This document shows positions 1 to 5,490 of a DNA stretch of 6,880 nt, piece after piece. Made by a program: the position numbers and the translations under genes. Position 1 is the stretch's first letter, and each line of letters begins with the position of its first letter. The stretch covers positions 1-6,880 of the forward strand of contig JALSNT010000622.1 in NCBI GenBank assembly GCA_026986885.1. Reading direction: 5' to 3'. Under the pieces are notes generated by a model. It ran no database searches. It worked only from the letters and a program-made list of their open reading frames with translations, and was not told the origin of the DNA. The DNA is from Desulfobulbaceae bacterium (GTDB taxonomy: Bacteria; Desulfobacterota; Desulfobulbia; Desulfobulbales; Desulfobulbaceae).

Positions 1-66
1 AGCAGACAAAGGTAGTGGTTGCTGTTTGTCCGCTTTCGTTCCACTCAAGCAGACCTACAATGTTCA
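1..66 (-). CDS. possible 5' end of an unidentified gene running off the left edge
   Basis: On the minus strand an ATG at 66 opens a frame that stays open to the window edge and reads MNIVGLLEWNESGQTATTTF and onward. The frame is also open upstream of this ATG for about 27 codons. No Shine-Dalgarno sequence precedes it and I do not recognise the peptide. The plus-strand frames here are equally open (one ends at 94, another near 110), so a gene end on the other strand is an alternative. This is a weak call, based only on an open frame of plausible composition. Confidence 0.18.
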
Positions 67-556
67 TTTTCTTGTTTTTTATGACAGAAAATGAGGAGTA
101 AGGCACTAACCCGGATAAACACCAAATTCGAAACAATATCAAATAACCCTACCAGAATGCAAGATCGGTACCCTACTGCATAATAATGGTATCAGAAGAG
201 TCTCATGGAGGCTCTGCAGCTACTCCTTAGCCTTGTCATGGAGAAAATCAAATCAATAGGCATAGTTACGAAAAATGTAGCACTTGCTCTTGTTGATTCA
301 ATTATGAGTATTGCAATTGACATGCTGCAAACCGGACAAAGATTGCGTTTGAATAATAAAGTGATTACAAGAGATTAGGTCAACCCCGAAACTTGAGTCA
401 GTTGTTTTCTGACGAGGAGCTTGATATTCTTGTAATACATAAAATCCTTTGTTTTGCTTGAATTTTCTTTGGAGAAAGTTTTCAGTCATTATAAAGGCTT
501 TTATGCTTTATGTCATTGTTTTTTATGAATGTTTGCCAATTCTTTTCAACACCTTT
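67..556. other. A+T-rich region without a convincing gene
   Basis: About 490 bases are visibly richer in A+T than the rest of the window and carry only short open frames on both strands. The longest minus-strand frame (489 to 298) has no ribosome binding site and no recognisable motif. I saw no tRNA, no clear intrinsic terminator and no terminal inverted repeats. The composition and decayed look fit an old intergenic region or remnants of acquired DNA, but nothing identifies a source. Confidence 0.5.
205..378 (+). CDS. possible small helical protein, 57 aa, unidentified
   Basis: An ATG at 205 opens 57 codons to TAG at 376-378, with a purine-rich AGAAGAG just upstream (about 4 nt spacer). A second ATG lies at 238. 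The peptide is rich in Leu, Ile, Val and Ala in a pattern expected of amphipathic helices (for example IVTKNVALALVDSIMSIAID) and ends in a basic tail. I recognise no family. It is the best-composed frame in the A+T-rich flank, but it is short enough to be chance. It could equally be a fragment of a lost gene. Confidence 0.22.
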   Translation: MEALQLLLSLVMEKIKSIGIVTKNVALALVDSIMSIAIDMLQTGQRLRLNNKVITRD

Positions 557-655
557 ATGAAGGTCGATATTGAAAAAATTGCTGACTTTGACCTGGAAGA
601 ACAGCAATGGGGAGTAATTGACAGGGATAATGATCCCAGGGTCGTGGAGCTGTAA
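557..655 (+). CDS. possible 32-aa ORF or 3' remnant of a lost gene
   Basis: The frame from ATG 557 to TAA 653-655 encodes 32 residues that are strongly acidic (DIEKIADFDLEEQQWGVIDR then DNDPRVVEL). It ends exactly one base before the stop codon of the convergent Mut7-C gene. There is no visible ribosome binding site. The same frame extends upstream only to a TTG at 449, through low-complexity hydrophobic codons that do not look coding. Composition changes towards that of the downstream genes near this ATG. It may be the decayed end of a gene whose front was replaced by the A+T-rich flank, which I cannot test here. Confidence 0.22.
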   Translation: MKVDIEKIADFDLEEQQWGVIDRDNDPRVVEL

Positions 656-1411
656 TTATTCCGGTTTTTTCTGGTCGGGCAATGACAAACCCGCAATGAT
701 TTTCAGCAGGCGCCGGTGATGCGAACCCTGCCAATAAATACGCCTGCAATCAGGACAACGTTTAAACCGGTGATAATACTTACGGGTTAGAGGTTCGAGC
801 CGGTGCAGAACCGCCGCCTTATCGACCGGCAGCAGGAGCGTATTACACTCCAGACAACGACTAAAGGGCACAATGCTCTCCCGAAGGCCATACAGGTTGA
901 CAACTTCGGTTAATTGCATTTCCGATTGTTCATGACGGACCAGCCGGCCCCAGGTAACGATTTTTCGTCGGAGAATATCCCGGTTGCGACTGAGCAGGAG
1001 ACGGCCGGAGGCTACTGCCTGCCTGGCCAGTTCTTCTTCCCCCACGTTTGCCTGATACCAGGTATCAATTCCGGCCAGACGCAGCAATCGGGCCAGCTTA
1101 CCCACATTAACATCAACTGCGAATTTAGGAGCCGGCAAGGGTTCAGGTCGCAGCAGGGTCGGACGGGTGACATCGGTTCCCCGGGGAAACGATGTCAAGA
1201 CGAGCCTTTCCCCGCTGCCGGGAATATGGGTAAAGGGAAGCTCCCGGCCTGCCCTTCTAATTGATGCGATCTCGGTATGGGGAATATGCAGCGATTCTAT
1301 GATATCCTTGATCGAGGCCCGTCGATGCAAAGGGTAGCGGATGGCTGTCTGCTCCCGATACCTGCAGGGCAATAACTTTTGCAGTGATTCGTCAAATCGC
1401 AAGCTCAACAT
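656..1411 (-). CDS. ubiquitin-fold + Mut7-C PIN-like RNase domain protein with zinc ribbon
   Basis: The 251-aa protein has three parts. Residues 1-80 (LSLRFDESLQKLLP...) fit the ThiS/MoaD-like ubiquitin fold (Ub-Mut7-C). Residues 96-175 are the Mut7-C PIN-like nuclease domain: FAVDVNVGKLARLLRLAGID with acidic D100, then GRLLLSRNRDIL at 136-147. Residues 183-235 are a zinc ribbon with CLEC (C186, C189) and CPDC (C219, C222), followed by RIYWQGSHHRR. The Mut7-C domain is a predicted RNase related to the C terminus of C. elegans MUT-7; the bacterial substrate is unknown. I chose ATG 1411 over the in-frame ATG at 1429 because GAGGT at 1420-1424 precedes 1411 by 8 nt, whereas nothing precedes 1429. 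The protein starts right at the ubiquitin fold with this choice. It probably follows the Mth938 gene in one transcript. Asn143 stands where I expect an Asp in the usual TRDR motif. Confidence 0.88.
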   Translation of the reverse strand: MLSLRFDESLQKLLPCRYREQTAIRYPLHRRASIKDIIESLHIPHTEIASIRRAGRELPFTHIPGSGERLVLTSFPRGTDVTRPTLLRPEPLPAPKFAVDVNVGKLARLLRLAGIDTWYQANVGEEELARQAVASGRLLLSRNRDILRRKIVTWGRLVRHEQSEMQLTEVVNLYGLRESIVPFSRCLECNTLLLPVDKAAVLHRLEPLTRKYYHRFKRCPDCRRIYWQGSHHRRLLKIIAGLSLPDQKKPE

Positions 1412-1419
1412 GGGCCCAT

Positions 1420-1424
1420 ACCTC
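1420..1424 (-). promoter_or_regulatory. Shine-Dalgarno for the Mut7-C gene
   Basis: On the minus strand GAGGT lies 8 nt before ATG 1411 and overlaps the TGA stop (1423-1425) of the upstream Mth938-like gene. The overlap suggests translational coupling. It decides the start of the Mut7-C protein, because the ATG at 1429 has no such signal. Confidence 0.6.
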
Positions 1425-1761
1425 AACATGTCAGATGAAAACCGGCAGCTGTTTTTTTCTGCCGGTAAAGGTTGTTAAAGGTGACTGTTGCCGCCGCCGT
1501 CGGCAGCTCAATCAGCTCAATCCCCTGTTTGTCAACAAATCGGCGTAACTGCGGATCGGCCTTCATCATACCGGGTTTTCCCCGTCCCAGGATGAGAACC
1601 TCCGGCTCGGCCGACAACAGATCTTCAATGTCCTGCCGACAGCAGCGGTGTCCGCTTTTCCGCCACCAGTCGGGTATAACCACGTCTCCGATAATCTTTA
1701 AATCATGATTGTACCAGATGCCATGGATGCATATTTTTCCGAAACTATAGCCGTTGATCAT
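1423..1761 (-). CDS. Mth938 domain-containing protein
   Basis: The 112-aa protein matches the Mth938/NDUFAF3-like (former DUF498) family over its whole length. It has INGYSFGKICIHG at the N terminus, a central WWRKSGHRC then D44, the glycine loop LILGRGKPGMM (56-66), LPTAAATVTFNNL (86-98) and the C-terminal AAGFHLTC. The fold is a small alpha/beta domain. The human relative NDUFAF3 assists complex I assembly, but the bacterial role is unknown and I do not assign one. ATG 1761 is the start because GGAGG lies 6 nt upstream and the family's N-terminal motif begins there; the in-frame ATG at 1809 would add 16 non-conserved residues. The gene ends 11 nt before the Mut7-C start, which implies a two-gene unit. 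It is divergent from the CHAD gene cluster. Confidence 0.88.
   Translation of the reverse strand: MINGYSFGKICIHGIWYNHDLKIIGDVVIPDWWRKSGHRCCRQDIEDLLSAEPEVLILGRGKPGMMKADPQLRRFVDKQGIELIELPTAAATVTFNNLYRQKKTAAGFHLTC
1441..1466 (-). other. 8-bp perfect inverted repeat in the 3' end of the Mth938 gene
   Basis: ACCGGCAG (1441-1448) and CTGCCGGT (1459-1466) pair perfectly around a 10-nt loop containing seven A residues on the minus-strand transcript. The stem is followed there by TTTTC, giving a weak terminator-like profile 20-30 nt before the Mut7-C start. It lies inside codons for the RQKKTAAG segment, so it may simply reflect coding sequence. An attenuating hairpin between the two genes is the alternative. 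Confidence 0.35.
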
Positions 1762-1767
1762 GGTTGT

Positions 1768-1772
1768 CCTCC
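1768..1772 (-). promoter_or_regulatory. Shine-Dalgarno for the Mth938 gene
   Basis: GGAGG on the minus strand, 6 nt before ATG 1761. It is a strong ribosome binding site and sets the start codon against the upstream ATG at 1809. Confidence 0.75.
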
Positions 1773-1850
1773 GTATGCAGCCTGCAGTCAACATACCACC
1801 TGGTGACATGAAAGCTGCGGGATAATTTCTGTGATAACTTCTTTGTAAGT

Positions 1851-1881
1851 TTTTCTTTTATCCATTTGCAATAAAAGAAAA
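1851..1881. repeat. perfect 11-bp A+T-rich inverted repeat (operator-like)
   Basis: TTTTCTTTTAT (1851-1861) and ATAAAAGAAAA (1871-1881) are exact reverse complements separated by 9 bp (CCATTTGCA). The centre lies near 1866, between the two divergent genes. The arms contain a single G/C pair, so a stable RNA hairpin or terminator is unlikely. The arm length and spacing suit a dimeric DNA-binding protein or a bent DNA site. No regulator family is identified from the sequence. Confidence 0.5.
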
Positions 1882-1976
1882 TCCAGCAAATAAAAACCGG
1901 CACTAAAAAAATAGATAAAGAATTCTATTTACATTCCCGCGCGTGTTTTGCAATATACCATTGAGGATAAACCATC

Positions 1977-2041
1977 ATGCCATGGCGGTACAACAAACAA
2001 TGAAACAGAGACCTATGATTTCTATCCTCTGTTACGGATAA
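1977..2041 (+). other. two overlapping mini-ORFs in the leader of the CHAD gene
   Basis: ATG 1977 is preceded by GAGGA (1963-1967, 9 nt spacer) and encodes 8 residues (MPWRYNKQ) before TGA at 2001-2003. Its stop overlaps a second ATG at 2000 in the ATGA arrangement; this frame encodes MKQRPMISILCYG and stops at 2039-2041, 11 nt before the CHAD start codon. The arrangement could couple or tune translation of the CHAD gene. Short frames of this kind also arise by chance, and no leader-peptide codon bias is evident. Confidence 0.25.
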
Positions 2042-2046
2042 AAGGA
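2042..2046 (+). promoter_or_regulatory. Shine-Dalgarno for the CHAD gene
   Basis: AAGGA lies 6 nt before ATG 2053. It favours this start over the in-frame TTG at 1948, whose extra 35 residues do not look like part of a CYTH domain. Confidence 0.65.
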
Positions 2047-2052
2047 ATACCT

Positions 2053-3588
2053 ATGCAGCCGTTGCAACAATTAACCTGTCAACTCCCGGAAGAGCTTACT
2101 TTGCACCATCTGCAGCAGGCGCTGAGCGAGAAATTTGACATGAAAAGCGGCAGGGTGAAAAAAACTATCTGCCGCTGGTATGATACCTTTGACTGGCGCC
2201 TGTTCAGAGCAGAACGTATCCTGACAAGAGAAGGTCTCGACTGGATATTACAGGATCTGCACGGCCGGGAACTTCACAGGATAAAAGGCGGCAGAAAAAT
2301 ATATCGTTTTGCCGATGAATTTCCCGACTCTCCTTTGCAGGAGGAGCTGGCGCAACTGCTCTCGGTACGCGCCCTGCTGGAACTTGGAATTGCCGAGGTA
2401 CATACAAACAGCCTGTCCATTCTCAATCAGGATAAAAAAAGAGTCGTCCAGCTCGAAACACGCGAGCTGGTTAACCGCCGCAACGGCAAGAGACTGGCAA
2501 CCGTCTGCCTGCAGGAGATCAGGGGATATGGCAAGTGGCTGAAAAAAGCCTCCCGTCACCTGGCTGAAATCGGTATTCATAAACGACTCAAGCCGGAGGA
2601 CGGCCTGCTGTTTATCCTGGCGGCGAGCGGGCGCAAGCCCCTTGATTACAGCTCAGGCTGCAGAGTTTCTTTTGATCCTTTGATGAAGAGCAGGGATGCC
2701 GCTGTCTTGATGTATAATTTTTTACTGACGGCAATACGCTCAAACGAACAGGGTGTGATCGACGATATTGATTCGGAATTTCTCCATGACCTGCGGGTGG
2801 CCGTCAGGCGAACCCGATCCGCGCTTACCCTGATGAATAACGTACTGGACCCGGAAATAGAAAAGAAATTTAAAAAAGAATTTAAATACATCGGCGGGAT
2901 AACCGGTCCTGTTCGTGATCTTGATGTCTATCTGCTCAGCAGAGATTCCTATACCGCACTTCTGCCCGGGCGGTTGCGCCGTGGACTGGATTATTTTTTT
3001 GATAACCTTGCCGAACGCCGCCGCCGGCAACAACGAAAATTAGTCCACGATCTGCAAGGGCCGCATTACCAACAGATTCTTACGGATTGGGAAAAGGTAC
3101 TTAACGATGAAAATGGGCCGGCCGCCGGAAAAAACGGTGCTATCCCTATTGGCGAGCTCGCTGGAAAAATTATTCATAAACGATTACGCAAGGTCCTGCG
3201 TGACGGTAAAAAAATTCATGGAGCTACTCCGGATGCAGAGCTGCATCGTCTTCGTATCGAGTGCAAAAAACTTCGCTACAGCCTGGAATTTTTTGTATCG
3301 CTTTATGATCAACAGCAGATGAAACGATGTATCAAACAACTCAAAATGCTGCAGGATAATCTTGGCGATTTTAATGATCTTTCCGTCCAGCAGAAGATGC
3401 TTGCCGACCTGCTTTCCCGCAGCAAACCGGGAACCGTCAGATCAAGGGAGCTTGCCGCTTCCATCGGCGGTCTACTGACCGGCCTTTTTCGGCAACATCA
3501 GGAAGTGCGCACCCATTTTGAACAGACCTTTGCCCATTTTTCGCGAAAAAAGAATCTTGCATTATACCATGCGCTTTTTGATAAATAA
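2053..3588 (+). CDS. CYTH-like / CHAD domain protein
   Basis: The 511-aa protein has a divergent CYTH-like N-terminal half (about 1-200) and a C-terminal CHAD domain (about 212-490). The CYTH part keeps RWYDTFDWRLFRAERILTRE (YDT at 43-45) but lacks the N-terminal ExExK metal-binding motif, so triphosphatase activity is doubtful. The CHAD domain shows its two His/Arg/Lys-rich helical signatures, HDLRVAVRRTRSAL from H245 and HRLRIECKKLRYSLEFF from H398, plus GPVRDLDVYLL and LQDNLGDFNDL ending at about 443. CHAD domains of other bacteria bind inorganic polyphosphate through such basic helices and can localise to polyphosphate granules, so that role is likely but inferred. The protein is cytoplasmic, with no signal peptide. 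It is the first gene of a plus-strand cluster, with 36 nt between its stop and parA. An internal ATG start is possible but less likely. Confidence 0.88.
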   Translation: MQPLQQLTCQLPEELTLHHLQQALSEKFDMKSGRVKKTICRWYDTFDWRLFRAERILTREGLDWILQDLHGRELHRIKGGRKIYRFADEFPDSPLQEELAQLLSVRALLELGIAEVHTNSLSILNQDKKRVVQLETRELVNRRNGKRLATVCLQEIRGYGKWLKKASRHLAEIGIHKRLKPEDGLLFILAASGRKPLDYSSGCRVSFDPLMKSRDAAVLMYNFLLTAIRSNEQGVIDDIDSEFLHDLRVAVRRTRSALTLMNNVLDPEIEKKFKKEFKYIGGITGPVRDLDVYLLSRDSYTALLPGRLRRGLDYFFDNLAERRRRQQRKLVHDLQGPHYQQILTDWEKVLNDENGPAAGKNGAIPIGELAGKIIHKRLRKVLRDGKKIHGATPDAELHRLRIECKKLRYSLEFFVSLYDQQQMKRCIKQLKMLQDNLGDFNDLSVQQKMLADLLSRSKPGTVRSRELAASIGGLLTGLFRQHQEVRTHFEQTFAHFSRKKNLALYHALFDK

Positions 3589-3624
3589 GGGCGAGGTCAT
3601 CCATCATAAATACACGGGGGAAAC

Positions 3625-4374
3625 ATGGCTGTTATTGCCGTCTATAATATAAAAGGTGGAGTGGGAAAAACCGCGACCAGTGTCAATCTGGCTTATCTGT
3701 CCGCCGATGCCGGTAACAAAACCCTCCTCTGCGACATGGATCCACAGGGATCGGCCAGCTATTATTTTCGTATCAAGGCACCGAAAAAATTCAATGCCGA
3801 CAAGCTTCTTAAAGGGGGCAAGGGAATAGCAAAAAATATTAGAGGCTCGGATTATCCCAACCTCGATCTGCTGCCGGCCGACTTCACGTACCGCAATCTT
3901 GATCTGGCACTGGATGATTTTAAAAAATCAACCCAGCGTATCAACAAAATTATCAGCCCGCTGCTCGGAGACTATGACACGATCTTTCTTGACTGTCCGC
4001 CCAATATTACCCTGCTTTCGGAAAATATATTCAATGCCGCCGACATCCTGCTGATTCCCTTTATCCCGACCACTCTTTCGTTGCTTTCTTTTCAGCAACT
4101 CCTTACCTTTTTTAAAAAGACGGGGATCGACAAAAAAAAGCTCTATGTCTTCTTTTCCATGGTTGAAAAAAGAAAAAGAATGCACCTTGACATGATGGCC
4201 CGGTTCCGGGGAAGAAAACGCGTCCTCAAACAGGTCATTCCCTTCCTGGCCGATGTGGAAAAAATGGGAATATATAGAAAACCGGTGCCGGAAATAGCGC
4301 CGAATTCACCGGCTTCCCGCAGCTATCGCCTTCTCTGGCGAGAAGTGGTGCGGGTGGTTTCCAAAAGAACATAA
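3625..4374 (+). CDS. ParA/MinD-family ATPase (orphan, no ParB nearby)
   Basis: The 249-aa cytoplasmic P-loop ATPase has the deviant Walker A KGGVGKT at 10-16 (signature Lys10 and Lys15), [10 protein letters not shown] at 36-45 (switch I, Asp39), and Walker B FLDCPP at 121-126. The length is typical of small ParA proteins with no N-terminal DNA-binding domain. A basic stretch near 183-203 ([18 protein letters not shown]) could contact nucleoid DNA, as in other ParA proteins. Relatives segregate plasmids and chromosomes or position protein cargo such as carboxysomes and chemoreceptor arrays. No parB, parS-like repeats or replication gene are visible here. The CHAD gene lies 36 nt upstream and orn 13 nt downstream, so cargo positioning is more attractive than DNA partitioning, but this is inference. 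A purine-rich GGGGGA lies 4 nt before the ATG. Confidence 0.9.
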   Translation: MAVIAVYNIKGGVGKTATSVNLAYLSADAGNKTLLCDMDPQGSASYYFRIKAPKKFNADKLLKGGKGIAKNIRGSDYPNLDLLPADFTYRNLDLALDDFKKSTQRINKIISPLLGDYDTIFLDCPPNITLLSENIFNAADILLIPFIPTTLSLLSFQQLLTFFKKTGIDKKKLYVFFSMVEKRKRMHLDMMARFRGRKRVLKQVIPFLADVEKMGIYRKPVPEIAPNSPASRSYRLLWREVVRVVSKRT

Positions 4375-4387
4375 CCAAGAGAAAAGA

Positions 4388-4933
4388 ATGGTTGACCGCA
4401 AAGAGAACCTGATCTGGATTGATCTGGAGATGACCGGCCTTGAGCCGATGACCGATCAAATACTTGAGATAGCCACCATTGTCACCGGGCCGCAACTGAA
4501 TATTCTTTCCCAGGGACCGGTACTGGCAATCCACCAGCCGGAAGAAATGCTTGCCAAGATGGATGAATGGAATACCAGGCACCATACGACCTCCGGCCTG
4601 CTGGACAGGGTGCGGAGGTCGTCACTGACCCTTCGGCAGGCGGAAGAACAGACCCTTGATTTTCTCAAACAGTGGGTGGAGCCGCAGACATCACCGATAT
4701 GTGGTAATTCCATCTGTCAGGATCGCAGGTTTCTTGCACGCCTGATGCCGGAGCTTGAAAATTTTTTTCATTACCGCAACCTGGATGTTTCCACCATCAA
4801 GGAACTGGCATTACGATGGCAACCGGCGATTTTAGATGATTTTTCCAAAAAGAATAAACACCTGGCGCTGGATGACATTAAGGAATCCATTGAGGAACTG
4901 CAATTTTACCGCCGCCGGGTCCTCAAAATATAA
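4388..4933 (+). CDS. orn: oligoribonuclease (DEDDh 3'-5' exoribonuclease)
   Basis: The 181-aa protein is full length for Orn and carries all five DEDDh residues: D12 and E14 in [10 protein letters not shown]112 in [10 protein letters not shown], and H158 with D163 in [11 protein letters not shown]. From memory, these positions match those of E. coli Orn. The enzyme degrades RNA of 2-5 nucleotides, mainly dinucleotides, to mononucleotides in the cytoplasm with divalent metal. It also removes pGpG, the product of cyclic-di-GMP breakdown. The usual HRALDD motif reads HLALDD here. It starts 13 nt after the ParA stop, with a weak AAGAGA as ribosome binding site, and probably shares the transcript. 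Identification is firm; a functional link to the neighbours is not shown. Confidence 0.96.
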   Translation: MVDRKENLIWIDLEMTGLEPMTDQILEIATIVTGPQLNILSQGPVLAIHQPEEMLAKMDEWNTRHHTTSGLLDRVRRSSLTLRQAEEQTLDFLKQWVEPQTSPICGNSICQDRRFLARLMPELENFFHYRNLDVSTIKELALRWQPAILDDFSKKNKHLALDDIKESIEELQFYRRRVLKI

Positions 4934-4956
4934 ACCGGCGTCTTGCAAAAACAGCC

Positions 4957-5475
4957 ATGGTAAAATTTTTCTTCGGCATACTCCTGGTACAATCGGTTAC
5001 CATCGCCCTTTTTTTTGCCGCCATGCAGGCCGGGCTTGATAATACGCAACTGATGTTGACAATCGGTCTCCTGGAAGCACTGTTCAGTATATTGGCAGCT
5101 TTCTGGTTTTCATCCATTGCCAGACAGCGTCACCGGGATGAACTGGCAGAACTCAGGGAAGAACATGCCAGGGAACGGGAAAAAATCAAGGTAAATGCCG
5201 AGCGGCAAAAAGCACGAATCTTAAGTAAAAGTCACAAGGAGATCCTCAACGAGAGCCGCCGCAGCCAGGCGGCGGCAAATCTCAAAATCGGCGCTGCCTT
5301 TGCCGGCGCCCTTCTTTTCGGCGGCATCATGCTCTACACCCAGTTTGTCACTTTTGGTCTGCTTGTCCTGACAACAGCCGGTGGCGGGCTGGCCGGTTAC
5401 CTGGCCAAGGGGAGGCAGATTGCCCTGGTCCGAAAAAAAGAAAAGAACAAACGACTGTCACCGCCAAAATCCTGA
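4957..5475 (+). CDS. unrecognised membrane protein with central coiled coil
   Basis: I do not recognise a family. The 172-aa protein has two N-terminal hydrophobic helices (about 4-22 and 32-53), a long charged segment (56-107) rich in Glu, Arg, Lys and Ala with coiled-coil character (LAELREEHAREREKIKVNAE), and a C-terminal hydrophobic hairpin (about 110-127 and 130-150) ending in GGGLAGYLAKG. A basic tail (RKKEKNKR) follows. The positive charges after helix 2 and at the C terminus suggest the coil and tail are cytoplasmic. The gene starts 23 nt after orn and has no clear Shine-Dalgarno, so it is probably cotranscribed with orn. The glycine-rich final hairpin and the coil suggest oligomerisation. 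The hairpin block begins 16 nt after its stop. Confidence 0.75.
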   Translation: MVKFFFGILLVQSVTIALFFAAMQAGLDNTQLMLTIGLLEALFSILAAFWFSSIARQRHRDELAELREEHAREREKIKVNAERQKARILSKSHKEILNESRRSQAAANLKIGAAFAGALLFGGIMLYTQFVTFGLLVLTTAGGGLAGYLAKGRQIALVRKKEKNKRLSPPKS

Positions 5476-5490
5476 CAACAATTTATCTGG

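Larger units (their letters stand above)
1762..2052. promoter_or_regulatory. divergent intergenic region between the Mth938 and CHAD genes
   Basis: This gap must hold the start signals for both transcription units. On the plus strand, TTGCAA (1866-1871) with AATAAA (1889-1894) at 17 bp spacing is a possible weak sigma-70 promoter. TTTACA (1928-1933) is a good -35 by itself, but its best -10, TATACC at 1954, is 20 bp away. TTGCAA is self-complementary and could also serve a minus-strand promoter with TACAAA. None of these is convincing. The A+T-rich inverted repeat and the mini-ORFs are listed separately. Confidence 0.35.

Noticed and set aside
298..489. 63-aa minus-strand open frame in the A+T-rich flank
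   Set aside because: No ribosome binding site, no recognisable motif, and composition typical of chance frames.
914..1264. 116-aa plus-strand open frame
   Set aside because: It lies wholly opposite the Mut7-C gene, whose protein matches its family across the same bases. No motif is seen in the plus-strand frame.
1762..1809. Upstream ATG at 1809 for the Mth938 protein
   Set aside because: The family's N-terminal motif begins at the ATG at 1761, which has a strong GGAGG; the extension would place that site inside the coding region.
1948..2052. TTG start giving the CHAD protein 35 more residues
   Set aside because: No Shine-Dalgarno precedes the TTG, the added residues look non-coding, and AAGGA sits 6 nt before ATG 2053.
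3625..4374. ParA as sign of a plasmid or phage partition locus
   Set aside because: No ParB, parS-like repeats, replication or phage genes are visible, and the neighbours (CHAD, orn) are chromosomal housekeeping types.
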